From Ralstonia sp. UBA689 (GTDB lineage: Bacteria; Pseudomonadota; Gammaproteobacteria; Burkholderiales; Burkholderiaceae), in the NCBI RefSeq assembly GCF_002298975.1, contig NZ_DBMV01000021.1:346147-410146 (forward strand): a stretch of 64,000 nt of DNA, in the 5' to 3' direction. Both the position numbers and the translations under genes were made by a program. The notes beneath the pieces are model-generated. The model saw only the letters and a program-made list of their open reading frames with translations, did not search any database and was not told where the DNA came from. This document shows, in pieces, positions 46,717 to 55,743 of the stretch. Each line of letters starts with the position of its first letter. The stretch's first letter is position 1.

Positions 46717-47841
46717 ATGCCAAGACCCATTCAGGCCGTCATCCACGGCCCCGCACTTGCCAACAATCTCCAGGTGGCCCGCCGTCATGCGCCCGACTCG
46801 CGCGTGTGGGCCGTCGTCAAAGCCAACGCCTACGGCCACGGTATCGAGCGTGTGTATGAAGGACTGCGCCAGACCGACGGCTTCGGCCTGCTCGACCTGG
46901 ATGAGGCCGTTCGCCTGCGCCAACTCGGCTGGCAGGGGCCCATCCTGCTGCTCGAAGGCTTCTTCAAGCCGGAAGATCTGGCCATCGTCGAGCAGTACCG
47001 CCTGACCACTACCGTCCACAACGAAGAGCAGTTGCGCATGCTGGAAGTGGCGCGCCTGAAAGGCCCCATCAGCGTGCAACTCAAGATCAACACGGGCATG
47101 AGCCGCCTCGGCTTCGCCCCCGCCACCTACCGTGCCGCATGGGAGCGCACCCGTGCCATTTCGGGCGTCGGCACGATCGTCCATATGACGCACTTCTCCG
47201 ACGCCGACGGCCCGCGCGGCATCGATCATCAGCTCGCCGCCTTCGAGCTGGCCACGCAAGGGCTGCCGGGCGAGGCGAGCCTGTCGAATTCCGCCGCCAC
47301 GCTGTGGCATCCGAAGGCGCACCGCGATTGGGTGCGCCCCGGCATCATCATGTACGGCGCTTCGCCGACCGGCCTGGCCGCTGACATCGAAGGCACCGGG
47401 CTGATGCCCGCCATGTCGCTCAAGAGCGAACTGATTGCGATCCAGGACTTGCAGCCGGGCGCAACCATCGGCTATGGCTCGCGCTTCAAGGTGGAGCAGC
47501 CGATGCGCATCGGCGTGGTTGCGTGCGGCTATGCCGATGGCTATCCGCGTCACGCACCGGGCTGGAGTGGCAACCATACGCCGGTGCTGGTCGATGGCGT
47601 GCGCACGCACATCGTGGGCCGCGTATCGATGGACATGATCACGGTGGATCTGGCTGGCGTGCCCGATGCGCGCGTCGGTACGCCGGTCACGTTGTGGGGT
47701 GAGGGCCTGCCGATCGACGAAGTGGCGTATGCCGCCGGCACCGTCGGTTATGAACTGATGTGCGCCCTGGCGCCGCGTGTGCCGGTGACGGTCGAGCCGG
47801 TCGAAACGGCAGCGGCGGGCGAGCTCGGCAAGGCTGCCTGA
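46717..47841 (+). CDS. alr: Alanine racemase
   Basis: 374 residues from ATG 46717. PLP-dependent fold type III: Lys35 in VVKANAYGHG binds PLP, and the second catalytic region is GRVSMDMITVDLAG. Interconverts L- and D-alanine for peptidoglycan. Could equally be the catabolic form (dadX); no dadA is adjacent. The upstream open frame is not conserved in character. Confidence 0.92.
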   Translation: MPRPIQAVIHGPALANNLQVARRHAPDSRVWAVVKANAYGHGIERVYEGLRQTDGFGLLDLDEAVRLRQLGWQGPILLLEGFFKPEDLAIVEQYRLTTTVHNEEQLRMLEVARLKGPISVQLKINTGMSRLGFAPATYRAAWERTRAISGVGTIVHMTHFSDADGPRGIDHQLAAFELATQGLPGEASLSNSAATLWHPKAHRDWVRPGIIMYGASPTGLAADIEGTGLMPAMSLKSELIAIQDLQPGATIGYGSRFKVEQPMRIGVVACGYADGYPRHAPGWSGNHTPVLVDGVRTHIVGRVSMDMITVDLAGVPDARVGTPVTLWGEGLPIDEVAYAAGTVGYELMCALAPRVPVTVEPVETAAAGELGKAA

Positions 47842-47927
47842 GCGCCTTCGCGAACCTAGTCATACATACGCAATACGAAGATCAAGCGGCTGCCTGATAC
47901 GTCCGGCGGCCGCAAGCAGGGGGTTGT

Positions 47928-49298
47928 TTGGCCAAGAGCAAGACGGTCTATACGTGCACCGAGTGCGGCGGCACGTCGCCGAAATGGGCGGGGCAGTGCC
48001 CGCATTGCCAGCAATGGAACACGATGGTGGAAACCGTGGCGCAGCCGGCGTCTGGTGCCGGCGCTCGTTTCCAGTCGTTGGCATCGAGCGCGACGGTGCG
48101 CAAGCTGTCGGATATCGACGCGGAGGATGTGCCGCGATTCTCCAGCGGCATCGACGAGTTTGACCGCGTGCTGGGCGGTGGCCTGGTGGGCGGCGGCGTG
48201 GTGCTGATCGGCGGCGACCCGGGGATCGGCAAGTCGACGTTGCTGCTGCAAGCGCTGTCCAACCTGTCGGCCAGCCGGCGTGTGTTGTACGTGAGTGGCG
48301 AAGAGTCCGGCGCGCAGATCGCCTTGCGTGCGCGCCGCCTCGGCATCGAGAGCCCAAACCTTGCGCTGCTGGCCGAGATCCAGCTTGAACGTATCCAGGC
48401 GACCATCGAGACGGAAAAGCCCGAGGTGGTCGTCATCGATTCGATCCAGACACTGTATTCCGAGGCGTTGACCTCGGCGCCGGGGTCGGTGGCGCAGGTG
48501 CGCGAATGTGCGGCGCAGCTCACGCGCATCGCCAAGCGGCTCGACGTGACCACCATCCTGGTCGGGCATGTGACCAAGGAAGGCGCGCTGGCCGGCCCGC
48601 GCGTGCTGGAGCACATCGTCGATACGGTGCTGTACTTCGAGGGCGATACGCATTCGGCATATCGGCTGGTGCGCGCGTTCAAGAACCGCTTTGGCGCGGT
48701 CAATGAACTGGGCGTCTTTGCCATGACGGAGCGCGGCCTGCGCGGCGTGGCCAACCCTTCGGCGCTGTTCCTGTCGCAGCACGAGCAGGTAGTGCCGGGC
48801 TCGTGCGTGCTGGTCACGCAGGAGGGCACGCGGCCGCTGCTGGTGGAGATTCAGGCGCTTGTGGATACGGCGGGCGTGCCGAACCCGCGCCGCCTGGCCG
48901 TGGGCCTGGAGCAGAACCGGTTGGCGATGCTGCTGGCGGTGCTGCACCGTCACGCCGGCATTGCATGCTTTGACCAGGACGTGTTTCTCAATGCCGTGGG
49001 CGGGGTGAAGATCACCGAGCCGGCGGCGGACCTGGCGGTGCTGCTGGCCATCCATTCGTCGATGCGCAACAAGCCGCTGCCGCGCGGGCTGGTCGTATTT
49101 GGCGAGATCGGCCTTGCCGGGGAAATTCGCCCGACGCCGCGTGGCCAGGAGCGGTTGAAGGAGGCTGCCAAGCTGGGCTTCTCGATTGCCGTGATTCCGA
49201 AGTCCAACGCGCCCAAGCAGCCGATCGACGGGCTGGAAGTGATTGCCGTCGAGCGCATCGAGCAGGCGATCGACCGCGTGCGGGCGCTGGAGGCTTAG
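47928..49298 (+). CDS. radA: DNA repair protein RadA
   Basis: 456 residues from TTG 47928, preceded by AGGGGG. N-terminal zinc finger YTCTECGGTSPKWAGQCPHC, RecA-like domain with Walker A GGDPGIGKST, the RadA-specific KNRFG motif, and a C-terminal Lon-like domain (LPRGLVVFGEIGLAGEIRPT). Acts in recombination as a branch-migration helicase. No ATG is available at the proper position, so the TTG start is well supported. Confidence 0.93.
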   Translation: MAKSKTVYTCTECGGTSPKWAGQCPHCQQWNTMVETVAQPASGAGARFQSLASSATVRKLSDIDAEDVPRFSSGIDEFDRVLGGGLVGGGVVLIGGDPGIGKSTLLLQALSNLSASRRVLYVSGEESGAQIALRARRLGIESPNLALLAEIQLERIQATIETEKPEVVVIDSIQTLYSEALTSAPGSVAQVRECAAQLTRIAKRLDVTTILVGHVTKEGALAGPRVLEHIVDTVLYFEGDTHSAYRLVRAFKNRFGAVNELGVFAMTERGLRGVANPSALFLSQHEQVVPGSCVLVTQEGTRPLLVEIQALVDTAGVPNPRRLAVGLEQNRLAMLLAVLHRHAGIACFDQDVFLNAVGGVKITEPAADLAVLLAIHSSMRNKPLPRGLVVFGEIGLAGEIRPTPRGQERLKEAAKLGFSIAVIPKSNAPKQPIDGLEVIAVERIEQAIDRVRALEA

Positions 49299-49399
49299 TC
49301 CTTCAAATCTTTGGAACACTGTCGATGGCGTCATTTGAAAATGCGAATGCCATTGCAATGCGATAATCCGCCAACTTTTCTCCCTGATCTGTCGCCGCC

Positions 49400-49879
49400 A
49401 TGCAAGCCAACTCGCGCGCCTTTTTCCTGCTGATTGCCGTGATCGCCTTCGGGCTGGTCGGCTATGCGCTGTATCTCCAGCATGTGGAGGGGCTGCAGCC
49501 ATGCCCGCTGTGCATCCTGCAGCGGTTTGCATTTCTGGGCATCGGTGTGTTTTCACTACTGGCGGCGCTATCGTCTGCCACGCGGCTGCTGTGGCACGGG
49601 CTGGGAATGCTGTCTGGGCTGGCCGGGATCTGCGTGGCGGGGTACCACGTTTCGCTGCTGCTGAACCCGAAGGCAACGTGCGGCATCGATCCGATCGAAA
49701 ACTGGGTCAACGCGCTGCCCACGGCCAAATGGCTGCCGCAGGTGTTTGAAGCCGATGGCCTGTGTGTTGGGCCGATGCCGCCGGTTTTGGGCTTGTCGGT
49801 GCCGGTCTGGTCGCTGATCTGGATGCTGATCCTGGCGCTGACGCTGGTGGTGGCGATGATCCGCCGCGAGCGTCGCTAG
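49400..49879 (+). CDS. dsbB: Disulfide bond formation protein DsbB
   Basis: 159 residues with four membrane helices. The first redox pair is CPLC at 35-38, the second pair Cys94 and Cys122, as in DsbB. Passes electrons from DsbA to quinones. Stands 101 bases after radA with a GATAAT box between. Confidence 0.94.
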   Translation: MQANSRAFFLLIAVIAFGLVGYALYLQHVEGLQPCPLCILQRFAFLGIGVFSLLAALSSATRLLWHGLGMLSGLAGICVAGYHVSLLLNPKATCGIDPIENWVNALPTAKWLPQVFEADGLCVGPMPPVLGLSVPVWSLIWMLILALTLVVAMIRRERR

Positions 49880-49895
49880 GCATAGGCCATCGATC

Positions 49896-50417
49896 GTGCA
49901 GCCCGTCCTCGTCAGTGCCTGTCTGCTGGGCCAGCCGGTCCGCTACGACGGCGGCACGGTTGCGACCGAGGGCGGCATCCTGGCGCGCTGGCAGATGGAA
50001 GGGCGCGTCGTGCCGATGTGCCCGGAAATGGCCGGCGGTCTGCCGGTGCCGCGCTCGCCGGCGGAAATCCATGGTGAGGGCGGTGGCACGGCGGTGCTGC
50101 TTGGCACGGCTCGTGTGGTCGAACACCACGGCCATGACGTTACCGAGGCATTTGTACGGGGTGCGCAACGTGCCCTGGAGGCTGCGCAGGCAGCAGGCGT
50201 GCAAGTCGCCGTGCTGACCGAGCGCAGCCCATCCTGCGGTTCCGCCTTTCTCTACGACGGAACGTTCTCCAGCCAACTACAACCCGGCGAGGGTGTGACG
50301 GCAGCGCTCTTGCGCCAGCACGGCATTCGCGTGTTCAGCCAACACCAGTTGGCCGAGGCTGCGCACCTGCTCGATGCGCTGGATCGTGCCGACGCTGGCT
50401 CAGTCCGCAAACCGTAG
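49896..50417 (+). CDS. DUF523 family protein
   Basis: 173 residues from GTG 49896, 16 bases after dsbB. VSACLLGQPVRYDG at the start and TERSPSCGS in the middle are the conserved cysteine motifs of DUF523. Function unknown; the Cys pairs suggest metal or redox binding. Its last 18 bases overlap the end of the convergent CoA-transferase gene. Confidence 0.85.
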   Translation: MQPVLVSACLLGQPVRYDGGTVATEGGILARWQMEGRVVPMCPEMAGGLPVPRSPAEIHGEGGGTAVLLGTARVVEHHGHDVTEAFVRGAQRALEAAQAAGVQVAVLTERSPSCGSAFLYDGTFSSQLQPGEGVTAALLRQHGIRVFSQHQLAEAAHLLDALDRADAGSVRKP

Positions 50418-51515
50418 CGGCAGGGCGAGCTGCACGGGCTCGCCATTCTCCTTCACCACGCTGTTGCGCTCGGCAAAGAGCGGATGCTGCAAGGCTTCTT
50501 CCATGCGCAAGACCGGCGTGACGCAGCAATCGGCTGATGCAAAGCGCGCCGTCCATTCAGTTTGTGTGGCTGTGCGGAACAGCGCCGCAAGCTCATCGCG
50601 CATGGCGTGTGCTTCTTCTCCGCCGACACGCTGGCCGCGCGTCCAGTGCTTGTCTTTCCATTCGGGCTTGCCGAGCACGTCGCACATCGTCTGCCAGAAC
50701 TTCAACTCCAGGGCGCCTACGGCCATGAAGCGGTCGTCTGCGGTGCGGTAGACGCCGTAGCAGGGTACTCCACCGTTGAGCAGATCAGTGCCTGCGCGGC
50801 TCGCCTGGCCGCGCGTGCCGACCGCAAAGAACGCCATCAAGTTGTGCGCGAACACCGAGTCCGTCATCGACACGTCGATGTAGCGGCCACGTCCGGTGGC
50901 GCGTGCATCTACTAGCGCGGCCAGAATGCCGACCACCGCTGTCAGCGCACCGCCCAGCAGGTCGCCGATCTGCACATTGGGGACGATGGGCGTGCCGTCA
51001 ACGCTGGTGAGTTGATCCAGCATGCCGGCATAGCCGACATAGTTGATGTCGTGGCCGGCTGCCTGGGCTAGTGGCCCGTCCTGCCCATAGCCGCTGATGG
51101 AGCACATCACCAGTGACGGGTTGGCCGCGCGCAGCGTTTCCCAACCGACGCCGAGACGCGCCATCACGCCGGGGCGAAAGCTCTCGATGAGCACGTCGGC
51201 GTGGCGCACGTGTTCGATGAACGCTTCGCGGTCTTCAACAAGCTTGAGGTCGAGCCGCAGTTCAGCCTTGCCGCGATTGAGCGAGCGGAAGAACAGGCTC
51301 GGGCGTTCGGCCGCGCGGTCGGCGGACGTGCGGAGCATGTCGCGTGCGTAGTCGCCGGGGCCTGAATCTTCGATCTTGAGGACGGTCGCGCCGAGGTCGG
51401 CCAGGTGGCGCGTGGCGGCGGGGCCTGGCAGCAAGCGCGTGAGGTCGAGCACGCGCACGCCCGCCAGCGGTTGATGTGTGGCAGTGGCGGTGTCCGGCGA
51501 TGGGGTCGTCATCAA
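50400..51515 (-). CDS. CaiB/BaiF family CoA-transferase (alpha-methylacyl-CoA racemase-like)
   Basis: 371 residues. Class III CoA-transferase pattern: LAGVRVLDLTRLLPGPAATRHLADLGA at the start, LKIEDSGPGDYAR, HDINYVGYAG and QIGDLLGGALTAVVGI. The HDINY stretch is typical of the racemase branch. It epimerises or transfers CoA on a branched acyl-CoA. No nearby gene indicates the substrate. Confidence 0.87.
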   Translation of the reverse strand: MMTTPSPDTATATHQPLAGVRVLDLTRLLPGPAATRHLADLGATVLKIEDSGPGDYARDMLRTSADRAAERPSLFFRSLNRGKAELRLDLKLVEDREAFIEHVRHADVLIESFRPGVMARLGVGWETLRAANPSLVMCSISGYGQDGPLAQAAGHDINYVGYAGMLDQLTSVDGTPIVPNVQIGDLLGGALTAVVGILAALVDARATGRGRYIDVSMTDSVFAHNLMAFFAVGTRGQASRAGTDLLNGGVPCYGVYRTADDRFMAVGALELKFWQTMCDVLGKPEWKDKHWTRGQRVGGEEAHAMRDELAALFRTATQTEWTARFASADCCVTPVLRMEEALQHPLFAERNSVVKENGEPVQLALPLRFAD

Positions 51516-51544
51516 GATGGTCTCCTTGGCCGGACACGCCAGCC

Positions 51545-53482
51545 TTAATTGATTTGTTCGAGTTGTTCGTGCAGCTCGAGCCAGCGTTCTTCCAACTGGT
51601 CCAGCTCGGTGTTCAGTTCGACCTGGCGGCGCAGACCTTCCATCAGGCGCGTTTTGTTGGCCTCTTCATACGCTGCGCCATCAGCGAGGAAGGCTTCGAG
51701 TTCGGCCTTTTCCTTCTGCAGTGGCGTCATGCGCTTTTCGATGGCGTCGACATTCTTTTGCAGCGGCTTGCGCAGGGCGGCAAGGCGTTGGCGTTGCTCG
51801 GCTTCTTCGCGTTTCTGGTCTCGACGATTGACCGCAGGTGTGCCATCCGCATCGGTGGAGGTGGCGGGTGCGCTGGCAGCGGCACGTTTGGCAGCGGCCT
51901 GCTTGAGCAGCCAGTCGCGGTAGTCGTCCAGATCGCCATCGAACGGGGCGACGGTGCCTTGGCCTACCAGCAGGAACTGGTCAGTCGTGGCGCGCAGCAA
52001 GTGCCGGTCGTGTGAGACGAGGATCAGCGTGCCGTCGAACTGGGCCAGCGCCATGGTCAGCGCTTCGCGCGTGTCGAGGTCGAGGTGGTTGGTTGGCTCG
52101 TCGAGCAGCAACAGGTTGGGGCGCTGCCAGACAATCAGCGCAAGCGCGAGGCGCGCCTTCTCGCCGCCGGAAAACGGTGCGATGGGTGCGGTCGCCATGT
52201 CGCCGCGGAAGTTGAAGCTGCCGAGGAAGTCACGCAGCTCCTGCTCGCGCACGTCCGGCGCCAGGCGCGCCAGGTGCAGCAGCGGCGAGGCGTGGTCGTC
52301 CAGCGTTTCCAACTGGTGCTGGGCGAAGTAGCCGATCTGCAGGCCCTTGCCGCGGCGGATGGTGCCTGAGAGCGGCGCTAGCGTATCGGCCAGCGTCTTC
52401 ACCAGCGTCGATTTGCCTTGCCCGTTGGCGCCCAGCAGGCCGATGCGCTGACCGGTCTGGATCGAGAACGTCAGGTGTTTGAGGATGGTGATGGGCTGAT
52501 CAACGCTGGGGCCGGGGTAGCCGCAATCGACGCCTTCAAAGGTCAGCATCGGGTTGGGGGCCGCATCAGGCTCGCGGAATTCGAACGAGAACCCCGCCGC
52601 CGCATGCACAGGCGCAAGGCGCTCCATGCGCTCAAGTGCCTTGACGCGGCTTTGCGCCTGCTTGGCCTTGCTGGCCTTGGCCTTGAAGCGCGTGATGAAT
52701 GATTCGAGATGCGCGATCTGCTTCTGCTGCCGCGCGTACGACGCCTCCTGCAGCGCCATCTGCTGCAGGCGCTGTGTCTCGAACTGCGTGTAATTGCCGC
52801 CGTAGCGCTTGAGCTTCTGGTGCTCGATATGCAGCGTGACGTTGCACACGCCGTCGAGGAATTCGCGGTCGTGCGAAATCATGACCAGCGTGCCGGGGTA
52901 GCGCGAGAGCCAGTCTTCCAGCCAGACCACGGCGTCGAGGTCCAAGTGGTTGGTCGGTTCGTCGAGCAGCAGCAGGTCGGACGGGCACATCAGCGCCTGC
53001 GCGAGGTTCAAGCGCATGCGCCAGCCACCGGAGAAGCTCGCTACCGGTTGCGTGGTCTGCGTCATCGTGAAGCCGAGACCCAGCAGCAAGGCCTGCGCGC
53101 GTGCCGGGGCGGTATAGCCGTCGGCATCGGCAAAGGCGGTGTGGGCTTCGGCTTGCGCGTGGCCGTCGTGGGCGGCCTCGGCAGCGGCGAGGCTGCGCTC
53201 GATGTCACGCAGGCGGGTGTCGCCGTCGAGGGTGTAGTCGAGTGCGCTGCGCTCCACGGCAGGCGTTTCCTGCGCCACGTGCGCGACCTGCCAGGTGGGC
53301 GGGATGGCGACTTCGCCGCCGTCGGCATGCAGCTCGCCACGCAGTATCGAGAACAGCGTGGATTTGCCGCTGCCATTCACGCCGACGAGGCCGACCCGTT
53401 CACCGGGGTTGAGCGTGGCGGAGGCGTGGTCGAACAGCACCTTGGTGCCGCGCTGGAGGACGAGGTCGTCGAATCGGATCAC
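51545..53482 (-). CDS. yheS: ABC-F type ribosome-associated ATPase YheS
   Basis: 645 residues. Two ABC domains in one chain: GVNGSGKST near residue 37 and GANGQGKST near 350, each with an ABC-F signature (FSGGWRMRLNLAQALM and FSGGEKARLALALI) and LLLLDEPTNHLDLD twice. The linker with SKAKQAQSRVKALERM and the C-terminal coiled coil (ALRKPLQKNVDAIEKRM) place it with YheS. Acts on the ribosome, without membrane domains. Confidence 0.92.
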   Translation of the reverse strand: MIRFDDLVLQRGTKVLFDHASATLNPGERVGLVGVNGSGKSTLFSILRGELHADGGEVAIPPTWQVAHVAQETPAVERSALDYTLDGDTRLRDIERSLAAAEAAHDGHAQAEAHTAFADADGYTAPARAQALLLGLGFTMTQTTQPVASFSGGWRMRLNLAQALMCPSDLLLLDEPTNHLDLDAVVWLEDWLSRYPGTLVMISHDREFLDGVCNVTLHIEHQKLKRYGGNYTQFETQRLQQMALQEASYARQQKQIAHLESFITRFKAKASKAKQAQSRVKALERMERLAPVHAAAGFSFEFREPDAAPNPMLTFEGVDCGYPGPSVDQPITILKHLTFSIQTGQRIGLLGANGQGKSTLVKTLADTLAPLSGTIRRGKGLQIGYFAQHQLETLDDHASPLLHLARLAPDVREQELRDFLGSFNFRGDMATAPIAPFSGGEKARLALALIVWQRPNLLLLDEPTNHLDLDTREALTMALAQFDGTLILVSHDRHLLRATTDQFLLVGQGTVAPFDGDLDDYRDWLLKQAAAKRAAASAPATSTDADGTPAVNRRDQKREEAEQRQRLAALRKPLQKNVDAIEKRMTPLQKEKAELEAFLADGAAYEEANKTRLMEGLRRQVELNTELDQLEERWLELHEQLEQIN

Positions 53483-53694
53483 GAAAAACTGCGCTTTGAA
53501 GGCAAATCGGAGAAGGGTGCGATTGTAGCCTGCTGCGGCGCACGATCCTGGGGCTTCGGCTGCGGTTCGGACGGTTTGGGTTGGTGCATTGCACTACGGA
53601 AGCGACTGTTCTGCCCGGCATCCGTGCATGCGCATTCGACCTAGGGAAAACCATAGGCCGTTATGAAAGTTTTTTTCTTTACATGGCTGGTTCA

Positions 53695-53721
53695 TGAAAA
53701 TACATTTACACAAAATTTTCA
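53695..53721. promoter_or_regulatory. Operator-like inverted repeat before the RpiR gene
   Basis: TGAAAAT at 53695-53701 and ATTTTCA at 53715-53721, 13 bases apart, ending 12 bases before the regulator start. RpiR/MurR regulators are known to bind TGAAA-type palindromes, so autoregulation is likely. Another TGAAAG lies at 53663. Confidence 0.55.
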
Positions 53722-53733
53722 CGGCCCCGGAAC

Positions 53734-54726
53734 ATGGCGAAACCCAACAGCAAGCGTACGGATGTGTCGAAGGGCGCATTTGCGGCCGAGGCGACCGTCT
53801 CCGAGCGCATTGGGGCGGCGCTTGCCACGCTCACGCCGGCGCACCAGCGCATGGCCGAATACGTGCTGGCGAACCCGTTTCGCGCGGCCACCATGCGCAT
53901 TGACGAGTTTGCGGCAGCGGTGGACATGTCGATTGCCACGGCCAACCGTTTTGCGCTGGCGCTGGGCTTCGATGGTTACCCGCAGTTTCGCGCTGAACTG
54001 CTGCGCGGCTTTGAGGCGACGCTCGCGCCGGTCGAGAAGCTGCGTCACGAGCTGGCGCGCCCGGCGACCAGCGCCGAGATCTTTGCCGCCTCGCTCAACG
54101 AAGACATCGCCAACCTCGATGCCACGCGCCGCATGCTCGACGCGGCGGCCTGTGAGCGCGCGGTCGGCGCCATCCTCGGTGCGCAGCGCATCTACGTGAT
54201 GGGCTTTGGCGCGAGCGGTTATCTGGCGGGGCTGTTGCGCCACGGGCTGGACCTGTACTGCGACACGGTGATCGCCGTCTCGCAGCCGGGCGGTGCCTCG
54301 GATGCCGCGCGCCAGTTGCGCAAGATCGGGTCGAAGGATTTGTTGATCGCCATCGCTTTCCCGCGCTATGCAGCCGACACGATTACCTTGGCCAAGCAGG
54401 CGGGTGATCAGGGCTGCCAAGTGTTGGCACTGACCGATAGCCCGACCTCGCCGCTGGCGCCGCTGGCTGACATTGCGCTGTATGCGCGCACGGAGCGGCA
54501 GTTCTCGGCAACGTCCGACACGGCCGCCGTGGCGCTGTTCGAGGCGCTGTGCGGCGCGGTCGCGCACCGTTCTGCGCATTCGCTGGAGTCGGCCGAGCGC
54601 CTGACGGCGTTCGTGCTGCCGTGGCTGCATACGGGGCAGGCATCGCGCGGCAATGCATCCGGCACCGAGACCGCCAAGGCCGCCAACACAAACCGCCGCG
54701 GCCGCAAACGCGCCGCTGAAAACTGA
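53734..54726 (+). CDS. RpiR/MurR family transcriptional regulator with SIS domain
   Basis: 330 residues. N-terminal helix-turn-helix of the RpiR type (ERIGAALATLTPAHQRMAEYVL, IDEFAAAVDMSIATANRFALALGFDGYPQF) and a C-terminal SIS sugar-phosphate-like domain (RIYVMGFGASGYLAGL, LLIAIAFPRYAADT). The C-terminal 40 residues are basic and low complexity. First gene of the peptide operon, so it probably controls that operon; the ligand may be a peptide or muropeptide product rather than a sugar phosphate. Confidence 0.9.
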   Translation: MAKPNSKRTDVSKGAFAAEATVSERIGAALATLTPAHQRMAEYVLANPFRAATMRIDEFAAAVDMSIATANRFALALGFDGYPQFRAELLRGFEATLAPVEKLRHELARPATSAEIFAASLNEDIANLDATRRMLDAAACERAVGAILGAQRIYVMGFGASGYLAGLLRHGLDLYCDTVIAVSQPGGASDAARQLRKIGSKDLLIAIAFPRYAADTITLAKQAGDQGCQVLALTDSPTSPLAPLADIALYARTERQFSATSDTAAVALFEALCGAVAHRSAHSLESAERLTAFVLPWLHTGQASRGNASGTETAKAANTNRRGRKRAAEN

Positions 54727-54743
54727 TTTTCATTGAGCCACGC

Positions 54744-55709
54744 ATGACCACGCCCATTCTTGCCATCCATGGTGGCGCCGGCACCATCACCCGCTCGGCC
54801 ATGAGCGCCGGCCAGGAAGCCGCCTACCAGCAGGCGCTCAACGACATCCTCGCAGCCGGCCAGCGCATTCTTGTTGATGGCGGCAGCGCGCTGGATGCGG
54901 TGACTGAAGCCGTGCGCCTGCTCGAAGAATGCCCGCTGTTCAACGCCGGCAAGGGCGCGGTGCTCACGAGCGCCGGCACGTACGAACTCGATGCGTCGAT
55001 CATGGACGGCACCACGCTGGCCGCCGGCGCAGTCACCTGCGTTAAGCGCCTGCGCAACCCGATCCTGGCCGCCCGCGCCGTGATGGAGCACAGCGAACAC
55101 GTGCTGTTCACCTCCGAAGGTGCCGAGGCGTTCGCACAGGCGCAAGGCCTCGAGTTTGTCGAGCCGGACTACTACTACACCGAGGCGCGCTACGCCCAGT
55201 GGCAGCGCGCCCGGCAGAAAGACGGCATGGCGATGTTCCTCGACCACGATGCTGCATCGCTCGTGGCCAAGGAAGCCGCGCCCATCGATCCCGACAGCAA
55301 GTTCGGCACCGTGGGCGCCGTGGCGTGCGACGCGCAGGGCCGGCTGGCCGCTGCCACATCAACGGGCGGCGTGACCAATAAGAAGGTCGGCCGCGTGGGC
55401 GATACGCCCATCGTCGGTGCGGGCTGCTTCGCCAACAACGTGGCTGCCGTGTCGTGCACCGGCACCGGCGAGATGTTCATCCGCGCCGTGGCTGCCTACG
55501 ACGTGGCCGCGCAGATGGAATACGCCCGCAAGTCGCTGGCCGATGCGACCGACGATGTGGTCATGCGCAAACTTGTCGCCATCGAAGGGCGCGGCGGGCT
55601 GATCGCGGTTGATGCGCAAGGCAACGTCGCGTTGCCGTTCAACACCGAAGGGATGTACCGCGGGTTCGCGCGCGGGTCGGAAGCGCCCGTCGTGTCGATC
55701 TACCGGTAA
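54744..55709 (+). CDS. iaaA: Isoaspartyl peptidase / plant-type L-asparaginase
   Basis: 321 residues. Ntn-hydrolase: LAIHGGAGTI at the start and GTVGAVACD in the middle, where Thr189 becomes the N-terminal nucleophile after self-cleavage. Also conserved: ATSTGGVTNKKVGRVGDTPIVGAGCFA. Hydrolyses beta-aspartyl dipeptides and asparagine. In E. coli iaaA is next to gsiABCD, and the same order is kept here. Confidence 0.93.
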   Translation: MTTPILAIHGGAGTITRSAMSAGQEAAYQQALNDILAAGQRILVDGGSALDAVTEAVRLLEECPLFNAGKGAVLTSAGTYELDASIMDGTTLAAGAVTCVKRLRNPILAARAVMEHSEHVLFTSEGAEAFAQAQGLEFVEPDYYYTEARYAQWQRARQKDGMAMFLDHDAASLVAKEAAPIDPDSKFGTVGAVACDAQGRLAAATSTGGVTNKKVGRVGDTPIVGAGCFANNVAAVSCTGTGEMFIRAVAAYDVAAQMEYARKSLADATDDVVMRKLVAIEGRGGLIAVDAQGNVALPFNTEGMYRGFARGSEAPVVSIYR

Positions 55710-55743
55710 GCAGAACAGCGAGCAGGACAGCAGGAGAGTTGCC

